The position numbers and the translations under genes were made by a program. From Erysipelothrix rhusiopathiae (GTDB lineage Bacteria > Bacillota_I > Bacilli_A > Erysipelotrichales > Erysipelotrichaceae): DNA of 64,000 nt. Shown one piece after another: positions 32,720 through 42,500 of the stretch; the stretch's first letter is position 1, and every line of letters starts with the position of its first letter. The stretch is from positions 1,240,001 to 1,304,000 of the forward strand of contig NZ_LR134439.1 in assembly GCF_900637845.1 (NCBI RefSeq), written 5' to 3'. Under the pieces are notes generated by a model, which was given only the letters and a program-made list of their open reading frames with translations, was not told the DNA's origin and did not search any database.

Positions 32720-33352
32720 ATGAGATTACGTAAAAAAGAGTGGAGCTCAGAAGTCTTTGAAACTTTTGCTGACTACACAGTAACAGAATTTGAAACAATT
32801 AAAGGAAATTGGAAAGAAGCACTCGGTAGCGAATTGCTTCATTTAGAGATTGGATCGGGTAAAGGTGATTACTGGCATCAGTTGTCGGCACTGTACCCAG
32901 ATCGCGGTATTGTAGCGATGGAACGTGATTTTACAGCGTCTTCAATCGCATTGAAGAAATTAGAAAAAAACCCAGGAGATCATAAAAGATTTATTTATGG
33001 TGATGCGGAAAATCTAAACGATATGTTTGCACCGGGTGAAGTGGATGTGGTTCATTTAAACTTTAGTGACCCATGGCCTAAGAAACGTCATACAAAACGT
33101 CGTCTAACGTATAAAGATAAATTGGATGAATATTATTCTGTCTTATCGGATAGAGGTGAGATTTGGATGAAAACAGACAATGTGGGTCTTTTTAACTATT
33201 CACTCGTGAGTGTTGGTCAACATAAGTTTGAACTTGTGGAAGTTGACGTAGATTTTAGAAGTCATGAACATGAAGATCCATTTACCGAATATGAACGTAA
33301 GTTCCATGAAATGGGGCAACCGATTTTTAGAGCGATTTGGAGGAAAAAATAA
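32720..33352 (+). CDS. trmB: tRNA (guanine46-N7)-methyltransferase TrmB
   Basis: 210-residue SAM-dependent enzyme methylating G46 in the tRNA variable loop. Motifs: LHLEIGSGKGDYWHQLSALYPD (SAM binding), GDAENL, VHLNFSDPWPKKRHTKRRLTY (the characteristic catalytic DPWPKKRHxKRR) and the C-terminal FTEYERKFHEMGQPIFRAIWRK. TACAAT at 32689-32694 is a probable -10. The stop overlaps the start of the M42 peptidase gene by one base, the same order as in Bacillus. Confidence 0.96.
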   Translation: MRLRKKEWSSEVFETFADYTVTEFETIKGNWKEALGSELLHLEIGSGKGDYWHQLSALYPDRGIVAMERDFTASSIALKKLEKNPGDHKRFIYGDAENLNDMFAPGEVDVVHLNFSDPWPKKRHTKRRLTYKDKLDEYYSVLSDRGEIWMKTDNVGLFNYSLVSVGQHKFELVEVDVDFRSHEHEDPFTEYERKFHEMGQPIFRAIWRKK

Positions 33353-34416
33353 TGTTGAATGAGAAACAATTAAATTGGTTTGAAACTTTAACACAACTTG
33401 ATGGTGTGAGTGGTCATGAACATCAAGTTGCTCAATATTTATTTAATGAATATTCAAACTATACCGATGAAATTCTTCGTGATAATTTAGGAGGTATTCT
33501 TGCCGTACGTCGTAGTAAGAAAAAAAACGCACCTAAAGTTTTAGTTTTAGGACATATGGATGAGGTAGGTTTTTTAGTACGTGAAGTAACGGAGACAGGT
33601 GTTTTAAAAATACATCCTGTTGGAGGTTGGTTTAGTCAAGTGCTTTTAGGACATCGTGTTCGTGTTACAACACGTAATGGTGAAGTTTATGATGGCGCTA
33701 TCGGTGCAACACCACCACATATGCTCTCAGCTGAAGAACGTTTAAAGCCAATCCAGATTCCTCAGATGACTGTGGATGTTGGCGCAACAACACCTGAAGA
33801 AGTACACGCCATGGGTATTCAAATTGGTGACATGGTTGTGGTTGATGGTGAATTCAATGTATTAAACAAGGGAAAACGCCTTTTAGCCAAAGCATTTGAT
33901 AACCGTTATGGATGTGTAATGGGCTTGGATCTGCTTGAAGCACTGAAAGATCAAGAATTGGATTATGATCTTTATGTTGGATGCAGTGTTCAGGAAGAAG
34001 TTGGGTTACGAGGTGCGCAAACGGTCGCAAATCTTGTGAAACCCGATCTTGCGATTATTCTGGATTGTTCGCCTGCTAATGACGCTTTAGATTCCAAGGC
34101 AATCGGCAAGTTAGGTGGTGGCGTCTTGGTCCGTGTTATGGATGGTAATATGATTGCAACAAAAGATTTAATCTACAAATTTGTGGATATCTGTAACGAA
34201 CATGATATTAAGCACCAATACTATTTTTCACCAGGTGGAACAGATGCAGGTGCAGTTCACAAATCGAATTCCGGTGTTAAAACATTAACATGCTGTTTAT
34301 GTGCTCGTAATATCCATACATCCAGTTCAATTTTGGATACGGATGATTACTTAGCAGCACGTGAGGCCTTATTACACTTTATTGATAAGAAGACATGGGG
34401 TGATGTCATTGCGTAA
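33352..34416 (+). CDS. M42 family metallo-aminopeptidase
   Basis: 354-residue cytosolic aminopeptidase of the M42 family (glutamyl/deblocking aminopeptidase; YtoP-like by position). Metal and catalytic residues are visible: His and Asp in LGHMDEVGFLV, Asp in KAFDNRYGC, Glu-Glu in QEEVGLRGAQ, Asp in LDCSPANDA and His in CARNIHTSSS. Start ATG 33352, eight bases after GGAGG and overlapping the trmB stop; an in-frame upstream ATG at 33337 has no SD. Overlaps the next gene by 14 bases. Confidence 0.93.
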   Translation: MLNEKQLNWFETLTQLDGVSGHEHQVAQYLFNEYSNYTDEILRDNLGGILAVRRSKKKNAPKVLVLGHMDEVGFLVREVTETGVLKIHPVGGWFSQVLLGHRVRVTTRNGEVYDGAIGATPPHMLSAEERLKPIQIPQMTVDVGATTPEEVHAMGIQIGDMVVVDGEFNVLNKGKRLLAKAFDNRYGCVMGLDLLEALKDQELDYDLYVGCSVQEEVGLRGAQTVANLVKPDLAIILDCSPANDALDSKAIGKLGGGVLVRVMDGNMIATKDLIYKFVDICNEHDIKHQYYFSPGGTDAGAVHKSNSGVKTLTCCLCARNIHTSSSILDTDDYLAAREALLHFIDKKTWGDVIA

Positions 34417-35107
34417 GTTAATGACTGCATTGCTACTTTTACTTCTTGTAAGTGGATGTACACCTGCAGCGATCAATTATGATGATCTTGTTAAGAGTGC
34501 ATTGAGTAGACCAATGCCAGAAGCTACCAATCATAATAAAAAATATTATCGTTACTATCTTTTACCCGATGTTGGGATTAAGCAATCAACACAAATTTCA
34601 ACACTCTATGAAATTGATCGCAAACCGATCATGCTTGATCTTGATGTTGCGAATATTGTAGCGAAACGTTATACCGAGATTACTGAGAATAATGAAGGAA
34701 AAGAAAAAGGGGATCAAAAAGAAGATTCTAAAATTCAATTTTCGTCATTAATCAAAGAAGAAGCAGTTTCGTATCGTACCACCGGTACCTATGTAGACGG
34801 TTCGGATAAAGAACAACACTTTATCTTTAGTATTGTTGATTTAGAAAAGCATAAAGCTGTTGTGTTAGAAAATGGTCAAGTCGATATGATGGCAATTGTG
34901 AATGATGCCAATATGGATATGATTGTGCAATCAATGTTTACAACAATGCGTAGCATCACTGTAAATGAAGATTTAGTAGTCCAAGATTTCTCGAAGAAAG
35001 ATATTATTACGTATCACGAAAGATACGAAGAATTCTTTGAGCATGCGATACCAGAATCTGGAGCAATCTCGGATATAATTGATAAGACAGCTCCAAAAAC
35101 GGAGTAG
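34403..35107 (+). CDS. Lipoprotein of unknown function
   Basis: 234-residue exported lipoprotein. Signal peptide MSLRKLMTALLLLLLVSGC with lipobox VSGC (Cys19). The mature part is mixed alpha/beta with a low-complexity charged stretch (EGKEKGDQKEDSK, about residue 94) and no family I recognise. Start ATG 34403 lies within the end of the M42 gene; a GTG just before it is possible. The overlap suggests coupling. Its neighbours murC and ytxGH hint at an envelope role, which is inference only. Confidence 0.75.
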   Translation: MSLRKLMTALLLLLLVSGCTPAAINYDDLVKSALSRPMPEATNHNKKYYRYYLLPDVGIKQSTQISTLYEIDRKPIMLDLDVANIVAKRYTEITENNEGKEKGDQKEDSKIQFSSLIKEEAVSYRTTGTYVDGSDKEQHFIFSIVDLEKHKAVVLENGQVDMMAIVNDANMDMIVQSMFTTMRSITVNEDLVVQDFSKKDIITYHERYEEFFEHAIPESGAISDIIDKTAPKTE

Positions 35108-35130
35108 GATAGAAAGGTAGAGGTAATATC

Positions 35131-35766
35131 ATGTTTCGTCGTTTAGCATCAGTTTTATTTAAAGAAGAAGAAATCGTTATAGAAGAAGAAATTTCTGATC
35201 ATGTTGGTGAAGTGGAAATTCCTGAGTTGAAACCAATTCTTCCCAAAGAAAAGAAAATTGTAGAAAAACCAAAAACCGTAACAGAACATGTTGATATAAC
35301 AGAGCCTGTTATAAGTGAAAAGCCTATTACTGATATGACTCCTGACGAGGCTGTGAAAGCAGCCAGTGAGTTAAACCGTAAATCTCGCATGATTACGGCT
35401 GATGATGACCTAGCAAAACGTAAAATGGAGCGCGCTAAAGCAGCACGCACATCCGAATTGGAAGTAAAAAAATTCGAATACCAACGAAAAGATATTATTA
35501 GTCCAATGTATGGTGGGCCTTCACAACCCTCAGAGCCTTTGGATATTCCTAAGAAAAATAAAGCGTCCAAACATGTACCTGTTGCGGAAGTAATAAGTCC
35601 AATGTATGGCAAGGTACAAGAAGAATCAAAAGCAGAAGCACGTAAAATTGATGAGTCACTTATGGATTTACGTGTGGATGATATTATTTCAAATGAAGGA
35701 AAAGGAGAAACAGTTCAGGTTTCTCTGTATGATTATTTAGAAGGAATTGATGAGCATGAAGAATAA
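35131..35766 (+). CDS. Acidic, largely disordered protein with two ISPMYG motifs
   Basis: 211-residue cytoplasmic protein rich in Glu, Lys and Pro with no membrane segment. A short helical N-terminus (MFRRLASVLFKEEE) could bind membrane. A central helix-prone, charged region (about 70-115) is followed by two copies of ISPMYG (123-128 and 155-160) separated by a Pro/Lys-rich linker. The repeated short motif suggests a peptide that docks onto a folded partner. In Bacillus this slot before murC holds ytpS (sftA), but no FtsK-like ATPase is encoded here. The end overlaps the murC start by 11 bases. Function unknown. Confidence 0.75.
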   Translation: MFRRLASVLFKEEEIVIEEEISDHVGEVEIPELKPILPKEKKIVEKPKTVTEHVDITEPVISEKPITDMTPDEAVKAASELNRKSRMITADDDLAKRKMERAKAARTSELEVKKFEYQRKDIISPMYGGPSQPSEPLDIPKKNKASKHVPVAEVISPMYGKVQEESKAEARKIDESLMDLRVDDIISNEGKGETVQVSLYDYLEGIDEHEE

Positions 35767-37075
35767 ACCAATTTATTTTATTGGTATTAAAGGGACCGGT
35801 ATGGCAGCGTTAGCGCGTATCTGTTACAAAATGGGTTATGAAGTGATGGGTTCAGACATTGATCGTCATTTCTTTACAGAGGATGCGTTAAGAGCGTTAA
35901 ACATTCCAATTGTCCCATTTAACAAAAACAATATTAAAGATAATACCGTTGTGATTATCGGGAATGCATTTTTAGATGATCATGAAGAAGTACAAGCAGC
36001 TAAGGCGAATCCGACAGTTGAAACGTATCGATATCATGAATATCTTGGGAAAATGATGGATTCGTACCGGACGATTGCGGTGAGTGGGTCCCATGGTAAA
36101 ACAACGACTACAACACTTTTACGTGATATGTTAAGTTATTCAAAAGAAACGGGATACCTCATTGGTGATGGTCGTGGTGACTTGCAACGTGATGATGAAT
36201 ATTTTGCGGTAGAAGCATGTGAATTCCGTCGTCATTTCTTGGCATATAAACCTAAAATTGCGATTATGACGAATTTTGAGATTGATCATGTGGATTACTT
36301 TAAATCCGTTGAGGATTATTTATCCGCGTTTAAAGAATTCGCAAAGAATGTGGAATCGTTAATTGTTGTCTGGGGTGATGATCCTCATTACCAAGACTTA
36401 TCATTCGATGTGGAAACATGGTCTTATGGTTTTGGTGAAGGCAATAAAATTCGTGCAACAGAACTTGAGAAGACAACGACTCACAGTATTTTTGATGTTG
36501 AAGTAGATGGAAAACGTATTCACCGTTTTAATCTTCCAATCGTAGGGGATCATATGATTTTAGATGCACTTGCAGTGATTGCTGTGGGTCTATATGAAGG
36601 CATTGAACCCAATGATATTGAGGCAGGACTTCAAACCTTTACAGGCGCTAAACGTCGTTTTGTAATTGAAACGGGAAAAGATAATGTTTATATTGATGAC
36701 TATGCACATCATCCAACTGAAGTTCGTGTAACACTTGAAGCGGCTCGAACCCGTTATCCAGATCGTAAAATCGTAGGGATCTTTAAGCCTCATCGTGTTG
36801 GACGTGTTTATTACTTTGCGGATGAATTCGCAGACGCACTCAGTCTTGCTGACGAAGTGTGTTTATGTCCTTTCACAAGTATTGATGATGCGGAAGAGGG
36901 GATTGACATTGATATCACCTATCTTCAAGATCGCATTGAAGACAGTCATGTTGTGGATTTAAATGATCATGATTTAGACTTGCTTGAGTCCTTTGGACCA
37001 GCCGTTTATGTATTTATGAGTTCGAAAGATATTTATGATTTAAAAGATGCATTGAAAATACGTTTCAACGATTGA
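35756..37075 (+). CDS. murC: UDP-N-acetylmuramate--L-alanine ligase MurC
   Basis: ATP-dependent ligase adding the first amino acid to UDP-MurNAc. N-terminal Rossmann motif IYFIGIKGTGMAALARI, the ATPase P-loop SGSHGKTTTTTLL (about residue 107), EACEFRRHFL, TNFEIDHVDYF, GAKRRFVIE, DDYAHHPTEVRVTL and FKPHRVGRV. 439 residues. Start candidates are ATG 35756 (10 bases after AAGGA) and ATG 35750; I list the former. Synteny with ytxG, ytxH and ccpA matches Bacillus. It complements murB and murD elsewhere in the window. Confidence 0.95.
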   Translation: MKNKPIYFIGIKGTGMAALARICYKMGYEVMGSDIDRHFFTEDALRALNIPIVPFNKNNIKDNTVVIIGNAFLDDHEEVQAAKANPTVETYRYHEYLGKMMDSYRTIAVSGSHGKTTTTTLLRDMLSYSKETGYLIGDGRGDLQRDDEYFAVEACEFRRHFLAYKPKIAIMTNFEIDHVDYFKSVEDYLSAFKEFAKNVESLIVVWGDDPHYQDLSFDVETWSYGFGEGNKIRATELEKTTTHSIFDVEVDGKRIHRFNLPIVGDHMILDALAVIAVGLYEGIEPNDIEAGLQTFTGAKRRFVIETGKDNVYIDDYAHHPTEVRVTLEAARTRYPDRKIVGIFKPHRVGRVYYFADEFADALSLADEVCLCPFTSIDDAEEGIDIDITYLQDRIEDSHVVDLNDHDLDLLESFGPAVYVFMSSKDIYDLKDALKIRFND

Positions 37076-37100
37076 AAACTTTTTCATATACAGTTATAAT
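37072..37100 (+). promoter_or_regulatory. Promoter of ytxG-ytxH-ccpA
   Basis: TTGAAA (37072-37077), 17-base spacer, TATAAT (37095-37100), 20 bases before the ytxG-type start. The -35 overlaps the murC stop codon. Confidence 0.8.
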
Positions 37101-37120
37101 GACATTAGAGAGGTGATAGA

Positions 37121-37537
37121 ATGGATGCATTAATTCAGAATTTACGTGAAGTATCAATCTTAATTGCACCGATAGTTGGTGTGGTTTGTTTAATTATATT
37201 GGCAATGATTTTGTATCGTATTTATGTTGTTGTGAGGGATTTGCCGAAAACAATTGACCGTGTTAACGGTGTTATTGATTCGACACAAAGTTCAGTGGAT
37301 CAGCTTCAAGCACCTTTAAATACTTTAAATAATGTCACAAATACAGTGGACTTGGTAAATCAATCAGCCGTAAGTGCTGTAAGCTCTGTCGCAAGTTATG
37401 GTGCGAAACATTCCGATGCCATTGTAAATTGGACAAAAGACCTTTTAGATAAACGTCGTAATGGACGGAATCCTGAAAGTTCGGATGTTCAAGAAACTGG
37501 AGATGAAAAAGAGGAGGATTTTGGAATTTATGAGTAA
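37121..37537 (+). CDS. YtxG-like DUF948 membrane protein
   Basis: 138-residue protein with one membrane helix (about residues 13-35) and a cytoplasmic helical region (VNGVIDSTQSSVDQLQAPLNTLNNVTNTVDLVNQ), the DUF948 pattern. Charged, disordered tail. Gene order murC-ytxG-ytxH is as in Bacillus, where these are general-stress proteins; biochemical role unknown. Overlaps the next gene by eight bases. Confidence 0.8.
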   Translation: MDALIQNLREVSILIAPIVGVVCLIILAMILYRIYVVVRDLPKTIDRVNGVIDSTQSSVDQLQAPLNTLNNVTNTVDLVNQSAVSAVSSVASYGAKHSDAIVNWTKDLLDKRRNGRNPESSDVQETGDEKEEDFGIYE

Positions 37538-38411
37538 ATATGATGAAATTTTAAATGAACTTGTTTATCAAATCGATGATGTTGTTTATAACTTTTATAG
37601 CGAAAGCAATGAAATTATTGCCGCTAAAAATGGTCAAGAACGTCTCTTAACATTTAGAGATAAAACGCTCAATACCATTAACGATATGAATGTTCGCTCA
37701 CTGGAAATCATTTCGGGATTTAAAGACAGTGATTTAATACAAGAACGTGCAGAACATTTACTTGAAAAAAATAAAGATATTGTGAATTCCGCATTAGAAG
37801 TGCTTCGTGCAGCACCGGAACGCAATGAATTTTTTGATGATTTAGGAAATCTTGCAACCGGTATTTTTGAATCGGCAAAAACAACATTTCAAAAAGTTGA
37901 AGAGTCCGAAACTTTTGATCGTTTTAAAGAAGGCGCACTTTTAGGTCTTAAAAAAATGCAGAAGGGCTTGGATGACCTTGCTAAACATCCTGGTGTCGTT
38001 AAAAGTACTGAGATTGTAAAAGAAAAAACAAAAGAGGCTGTTGATGCTGGAACTCAAATTGTTAAAGATACATCTAAAAACGTTACAGATTGGGTATCAG
38101 AACAAGAATTAAGAGCTAAGGCAGAAAAAGTCTCAAAAGAAGTCCATGCAGGCGCTGAAACGGTAAAAGTTAAAGTCCATGATGGTGCTGAAAAAGTATC
38201 AGAAATTGTTGAAGATACCGTAGAAACGAAAGCACATGAATTTGAAGAAGATGCATTCAGTTTTCTTGATACCTTAGAAGAAGAATTGGATCAAGTATCA
38301 AGAGATGCAGAATCAAACCTTGAACCTTCAAATATTGTAGAAGCGGCTGAAAAACAAGTTCGTGAACTCGATAAAAAATTAGATGAAGTAAAAGAGGATG
38401 AAGAAGTATGA
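37530..38411 (+). CDS. YtxH-position helical, LEA-like protein
   Basis: 293-residue, strongly charged, almost entirely helical soluble protein. The N-terminal part (1-110) may form a small bundle. Residues about 130-290 contain amphipathic repeats such as VVKSTEIVKEKTKEAVDAGTQIV, VSKEVHAGAETVKVKVHDGAEKVSEI and VEAAEKQVRELDKKLDEV, which resemble LEA or apolipophorin-type repeats seen in YtxH proteins. No membrane segment. Start ATG 37530 follows GAGGAGG. The last four bases overlap ccpA. A protective or membrane-surface role is inference. Confidence 0.65.
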   Translation: MSKYDEILNELVYQIDDVVYNFYSESNEIIAAKNGQERLLTFRDKTLNTINDMNVRSLEIISGFKDSDLIQERAEHLLEKNKDIVNSALEVLRAAPERNEFFDDLGNLATGIFESAKTTFQKVEESETFDRFKEGALLGLKKMQKGLDDLAKHPGVVKSTEIVKEKTKEAVDAGTQIVKDTSKNVTDWVSEQELRAKAEKVSKEVHAGAETVKVKVHDGAEKVSEIVEDTVETKAHEFEEDAFSFLDTLEEELDQVSRDAESNLEPSNIVEAAEKQVRELDKKLDEVKEDEEV

Positions 38412-39403
38412 AACGTGTAACGATTTATGATGTAGCGAAAGAAGCTGGGGTATCACTCGCTACTGTATCACGTGTAATTAATGGTCTCGAAATTGTTCGT
38501 GAAGAAACACGTGTTAAAGTAGAAACTGCAATTGATAAATTAGGATATAAACCAAATGCTATTGCTCAAGGCCTTGCTTTACAAAAAACTACGACAATTG
38601 CGTTACTCGTACCTGAAGCAAGTTTTGGCTATACCGGTCAAATTATTAATGGTTTGATTGATGTCGCAAAGATTTATAAATACAATATTATGCTTCACAC
38701 AATGACTGAAGGTATCGTAGACATTAAAGATGTTATTGATGATATCATTAAATCACGTGTGGACGGTGTAATTATCTATAACGATAAGCTCATGGAAAAT
38801 GAATTGGCAGAATTGAATAAATATCAATTCCCAATTGTAATTATCGGTAATAAAATGTCTGATAAGCAAATTTCATCCGTTTACGTTGATATTGAAAAAG
38901 CAGTTTATGAATTGACGATGCAAAAAATTCAAATGGATCCTAAAAACCGTGTTGCTGTAATTCAAGACCGCAAAAATGATTTCACAACAAATCAAATGGT
39001 TTCAGGTGTTCAACGTGCATATCAAGAATTAGGTATTGATGATGAAGGGTATATTGAAATTCCACTAGATTACCGTCGTTCTTATGATTATTTCTTAGAT
39101 CATATTGAATCAATGAATTACAATTTCTTAATTGCAAACCGCGATTCTCAAGCGATTTCCGCAATGAATGCGGCGCATGAGTGTAATATGAATATTCCAG
39201 AAGATTTGGAAATTGTATGTTTAATTGATACGAAGTATAACTCAATGGTACGTCCACGCTTATCAAGTTTCGCAATTCCATCCTATGATCTGGGTGCAGT
39301 TGCAATGCGTGTTCTTACAAAAATGCTTAATGAAGATGAAGTTGAAGATAAAGAAATTGAACTTAGTTATCTTTATACACCACGTCAATCCACAAAAAAC
39401 TAA
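38408..39403 (+). CDS. ccpA: LacI-family regulator, CcpA-type
   Basis: 331-residue repressor. N-terminal helix-turn-helix with hinge: VTIYDVAKEAGVSLATVSRVINGLEIVREETRVKVETAIDKLGYKPNAIAQGLA, highly like CcpA (the YDVAxxAxVSxATVSRVxNG consensus). Periplasmic-binding-fold core follows (about 60-325). Ends YLYTPRQSTKN, where CcpA usually has RxSTK. It sits after ytxG-ytxH as in Bacillus and is followed by a gene carrying a cre-like site. CcpA with HPr-Ser-P represses or activates carbon genes; HPr is not in the window. The name is by similarity and synteny; it may not behave exactly like Bacillus CcpA. Confidence 0.85.
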   Translation: MKRVTIYDVAKEAGVSLATVSRVINGLEIVREETRVKVETAIDKLGYKPNAIAQGLALQKTTTIALLVPEASFGYTGQIINGLIDVAKIYKYNIMLHTMTEGIVDIKDVIDDIIKSRVDGVIIYNDKLMENELAELNKYQFPIVIIGNKMSDKQISSVYVDIEKAVYELTMQKIQMDPKNRVAVIQDRKNDFTTNQMVSGVQRAYQELGIDDEGYIEIPLDYRRSYDYFLDHIESMNYNFLIANRDSQAISAMNAAHECNMNIPEDLEIVCLIDTKYNSMVRPRLSSFAIPSYDLGAVAMRVLTKMLNEDEVEDKEIELSYLYTPRQSTKN

Positions 39404-39426
39404 AAGACCCATTGGGTCTTTTTTTT
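39403..39426 (+). terminator. Terminator after ccpA
   Basis: Stem AAAGACCC-AT-TGGGTCTTT followed by a T run. Confidence 0.9.
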
Positions 39427-39486
39427 ATACCCAAATTCATATGATTTGTGACTTGTTCAGAATTCAATTTCAAAATAACATATAAG

Positions 39487-39500
39487 TGTAAGCGTTTTCT
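39487..39500 (+). promoter_or_regulatory. cre site before the GH85 gene
   Basis: TGTAAGCGTTTTCT matches the CcpA operator consensus (TGWAANCGNTNNCW) at all fixed bases except the last, which is W. It overlaps a perfect palindrome GCGTTTT-CT-AAAACGC (39492-39507). TATAAG just upstream (39481-39486) could be a -10, so binding would repress. It lies 32 bases before the start codon. Confidence 0.75.
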
Positions 39501-39531
39501 AAAACGCATGCACATTTGAAAGGGGATATTT

Positions 39532-42500
39532 ATGAAAAGAAATTCTAGATTTAAATCATATGTAAAGACAACACTTGCGGTTGTCACCAGTTTTTCGTTA
39601 TTATTACCTTTTTTTGTCATGCCATCTCATGCACTTGTTACTGGAGATGGAACGGATGAGGTGAATGAAGCGTATCATGATGGGCTTTCACTTCAACCCT
39701 TATCACCCGCTTTTAGACTCGAAACATTGATGAAATGGACACCAGAAACAGATCCCGATGCATCATTGAATCGTGCAACAATTCCTTTAAATACCAACCG
39801 ATTTAAAGGCCATCAAATTAACGATCTTGCTCATCCTGATGCGAAGATCACCAATGCTGCGATTATCAATGCAAATCATGATAGCTCACCATCAACAGGT
39901 GGTAGTGATTTCAATATATATGCATTTGATAACTGGCAATACATTGATTCACTCATATATTGGGCTGGTACGGATGAAGGGATTTTTGCTTTGCCATCAC
40001 CCGATATCGTCGATGCAGCGCATAAAAATGGTGTTCCAGTGTATGCGACATTAGGATTTCCATGGGGTAGTGGTCAACCAGATTCCTTAAAGGAACTCGA
40101 AGCGATGGTTCAACAAAATCCCGATGGATCATTTCCTGCAGCGGATAAAATGATCGAAATTGCGCAATACTTTGGCTTTGATGGGTATTTCTTTAATCAA
40201 GAAACTTATGGATCCAACCAACGTGTTGCGAATCAATTGAATGCGATGCTACGTTATATGCGTACCAAATCACGTGAAATGGGATATCCTATTAACATTT
40301 CTTGGTATGATGCCATGGCGAATAATGGGAATGTAAGTCATCAAAATGCAATTAATCAATCCAATGACTTATGGATGAAACCTGTTGATCATAAAGATGA
40401 TTTTGGTGTTGATGAATTTTTCATTAACTATAACTGGCAAGGTCGTGTTCAAGGAACATCTGATTATTTAAAATCGATTGGACGTAATCCGTTTGACGCT
40501 TATACAGGTTTTGAGATCCAACAACGTTCTCATAAAACAAATATTGATTCTCGAACTCTAATTGGTGCTGATAAACGCATTCTATCATCCATCGCGCTTT
40601 ACGCATCCAATTCAACCATGGGTCTTGCGAGAGATCCTGAAGATTTCCATCATCAAGAAAATATCTTATATACAGGACCTCAAGGCGATCCAACTTTAGC
40701 AGATGATTCCCAAAACTGGAAGGGAATGTCCCGTTATGTTGTGGACAAGTCGGTTATCACGGGTACGGAATTTCAAACAAGTTTTAATTCCGGTCATGGT
40801 CGTAAATGGTTTACGGATGGTGTTTTAACGCGTGATGGTGCATGGCACAACCGTGCGATTCAAGATATCATGCCAACCTGGCGTTTTTGGGTTAAAGATC
40901 ATAAAGCGGGTCAAGCTCGCGCTGCCATTGCTTACGATTTTGATGATGCATACAATGGTGGGAATGCTTTAAAAATTGAAGGTAACTTTAAAGCAGGGGA
41001 CACGAATGAAGTTATGTTATATAGTACAAAATTAAATGTAACCGATACAACAAAAGTTGATGTCGTTACAAAGACGACACCGAATACGACGCTACGTTTA
41101 GGGGTAACGTTTGATGAAAACTATAAAGATCATGATGCGACATTCTTTACACTTACATCCGATAAAGATGGGTGGGTACGTCACAGTGTAGATTTATCCA
41201 CTTATAGTGGTTCTGTGATGCATGCACTTAGTCTTCAAGTTGAAGCGAAACAAGCAGGGCCGATTAAAGTAAATCTTGGCCAAATTCATGTGTATACAAA
41301 TACGGCACCACGCTTGGCCGGTCCGTCAAACATTGTGGTAACCGAACAATTGCTTGCGGATGCTCGTATGGCTCAATTTAGAGCGACCTGGGACAAAGTA
41401 GACGGTGCTCAGTATTATGAAGTCTACCAAGTAAATAACGATGGAGTACCTGTGTTATTAGGCACAAGTACAAACAATCATTTCTATGCTGATAAGATTA
41501 CTCGAACTGATGCGAATGCATTTGAAGACAACCATACAACCATTCAAGTAATCACCATAAATAAAGACGGACAACGAGGCCTTGGTACAGAGGGTCGTTT
41601 TGAATGGGGTGTAGACCTCAACCGTAGTGAAGTTGTGGAAATGGAAGTTCCCATAAATGTTGCGTTAAATGCGGAAGTAACAGCTGTAAGTCATCAAAAT
41701 GATGCGGAACCTGCATCGAAAGCTTTAGATGGAACAGCACAAGGAAACAGTAAATGGGCTTCATCACCAAAAAGTAATGGATACATGGATATCAAACTGG
41801 ATGCGCCAAAAACAATCAAACGTTGGCGTGTTGAGCATGCGGAATACGGTGGAGAAGCCAAAGACATGAATACCATTAACTTCTCACTGCATTATAAAAA
41901 TGAGAAAGGCGATTGGATCTTAGCAAAACAGATTAAAAATAATCGTGAAGCCGTAACCGATGTCTTGTTAGATGAACCGATTACCTCTCAAGAGTGGAAA
42001 TTGAAGATTGATTTAGCGGGGTCATCGCCATGGCAAGCAGTTCGTATTTATGAATGGCAAATGTTTGAAACGGATTCCTTCCCAAAACCCAATAACTTAT
42101 TACTCAATCAAGTTGAAGCAAAACCTCAAGCAAATGGTATTGGTTCATTAACCTTTAAACATGTTCCTGCGAAAACAACCGTACACCTTTATCGCAAACT
42201 TGAAGATAAAAAACCAAATCAATCCATTCGCAATGAAAAACAAGGAACCATGGTCCTTAAAGATTTCGATTTTAGTGAGTACGATGGTTTGATTTACTAC
42301 ACCATCCAACCGGATTTCTCGGAAGAAAGTTTTAAAAACAGTATTGCTTTCGAAATTCCAACAGAAACAAAAGCAATGACTTCAATCCATATAACAAGTG
42401 ATGTGAATGAGGCCATAGAAGTACCATTTATGATTAAAAATCACGAAAACAAAGTAGTCTATGAAGGTGTAAGTACTCAAGCGGGAATTGAAACTGAATT

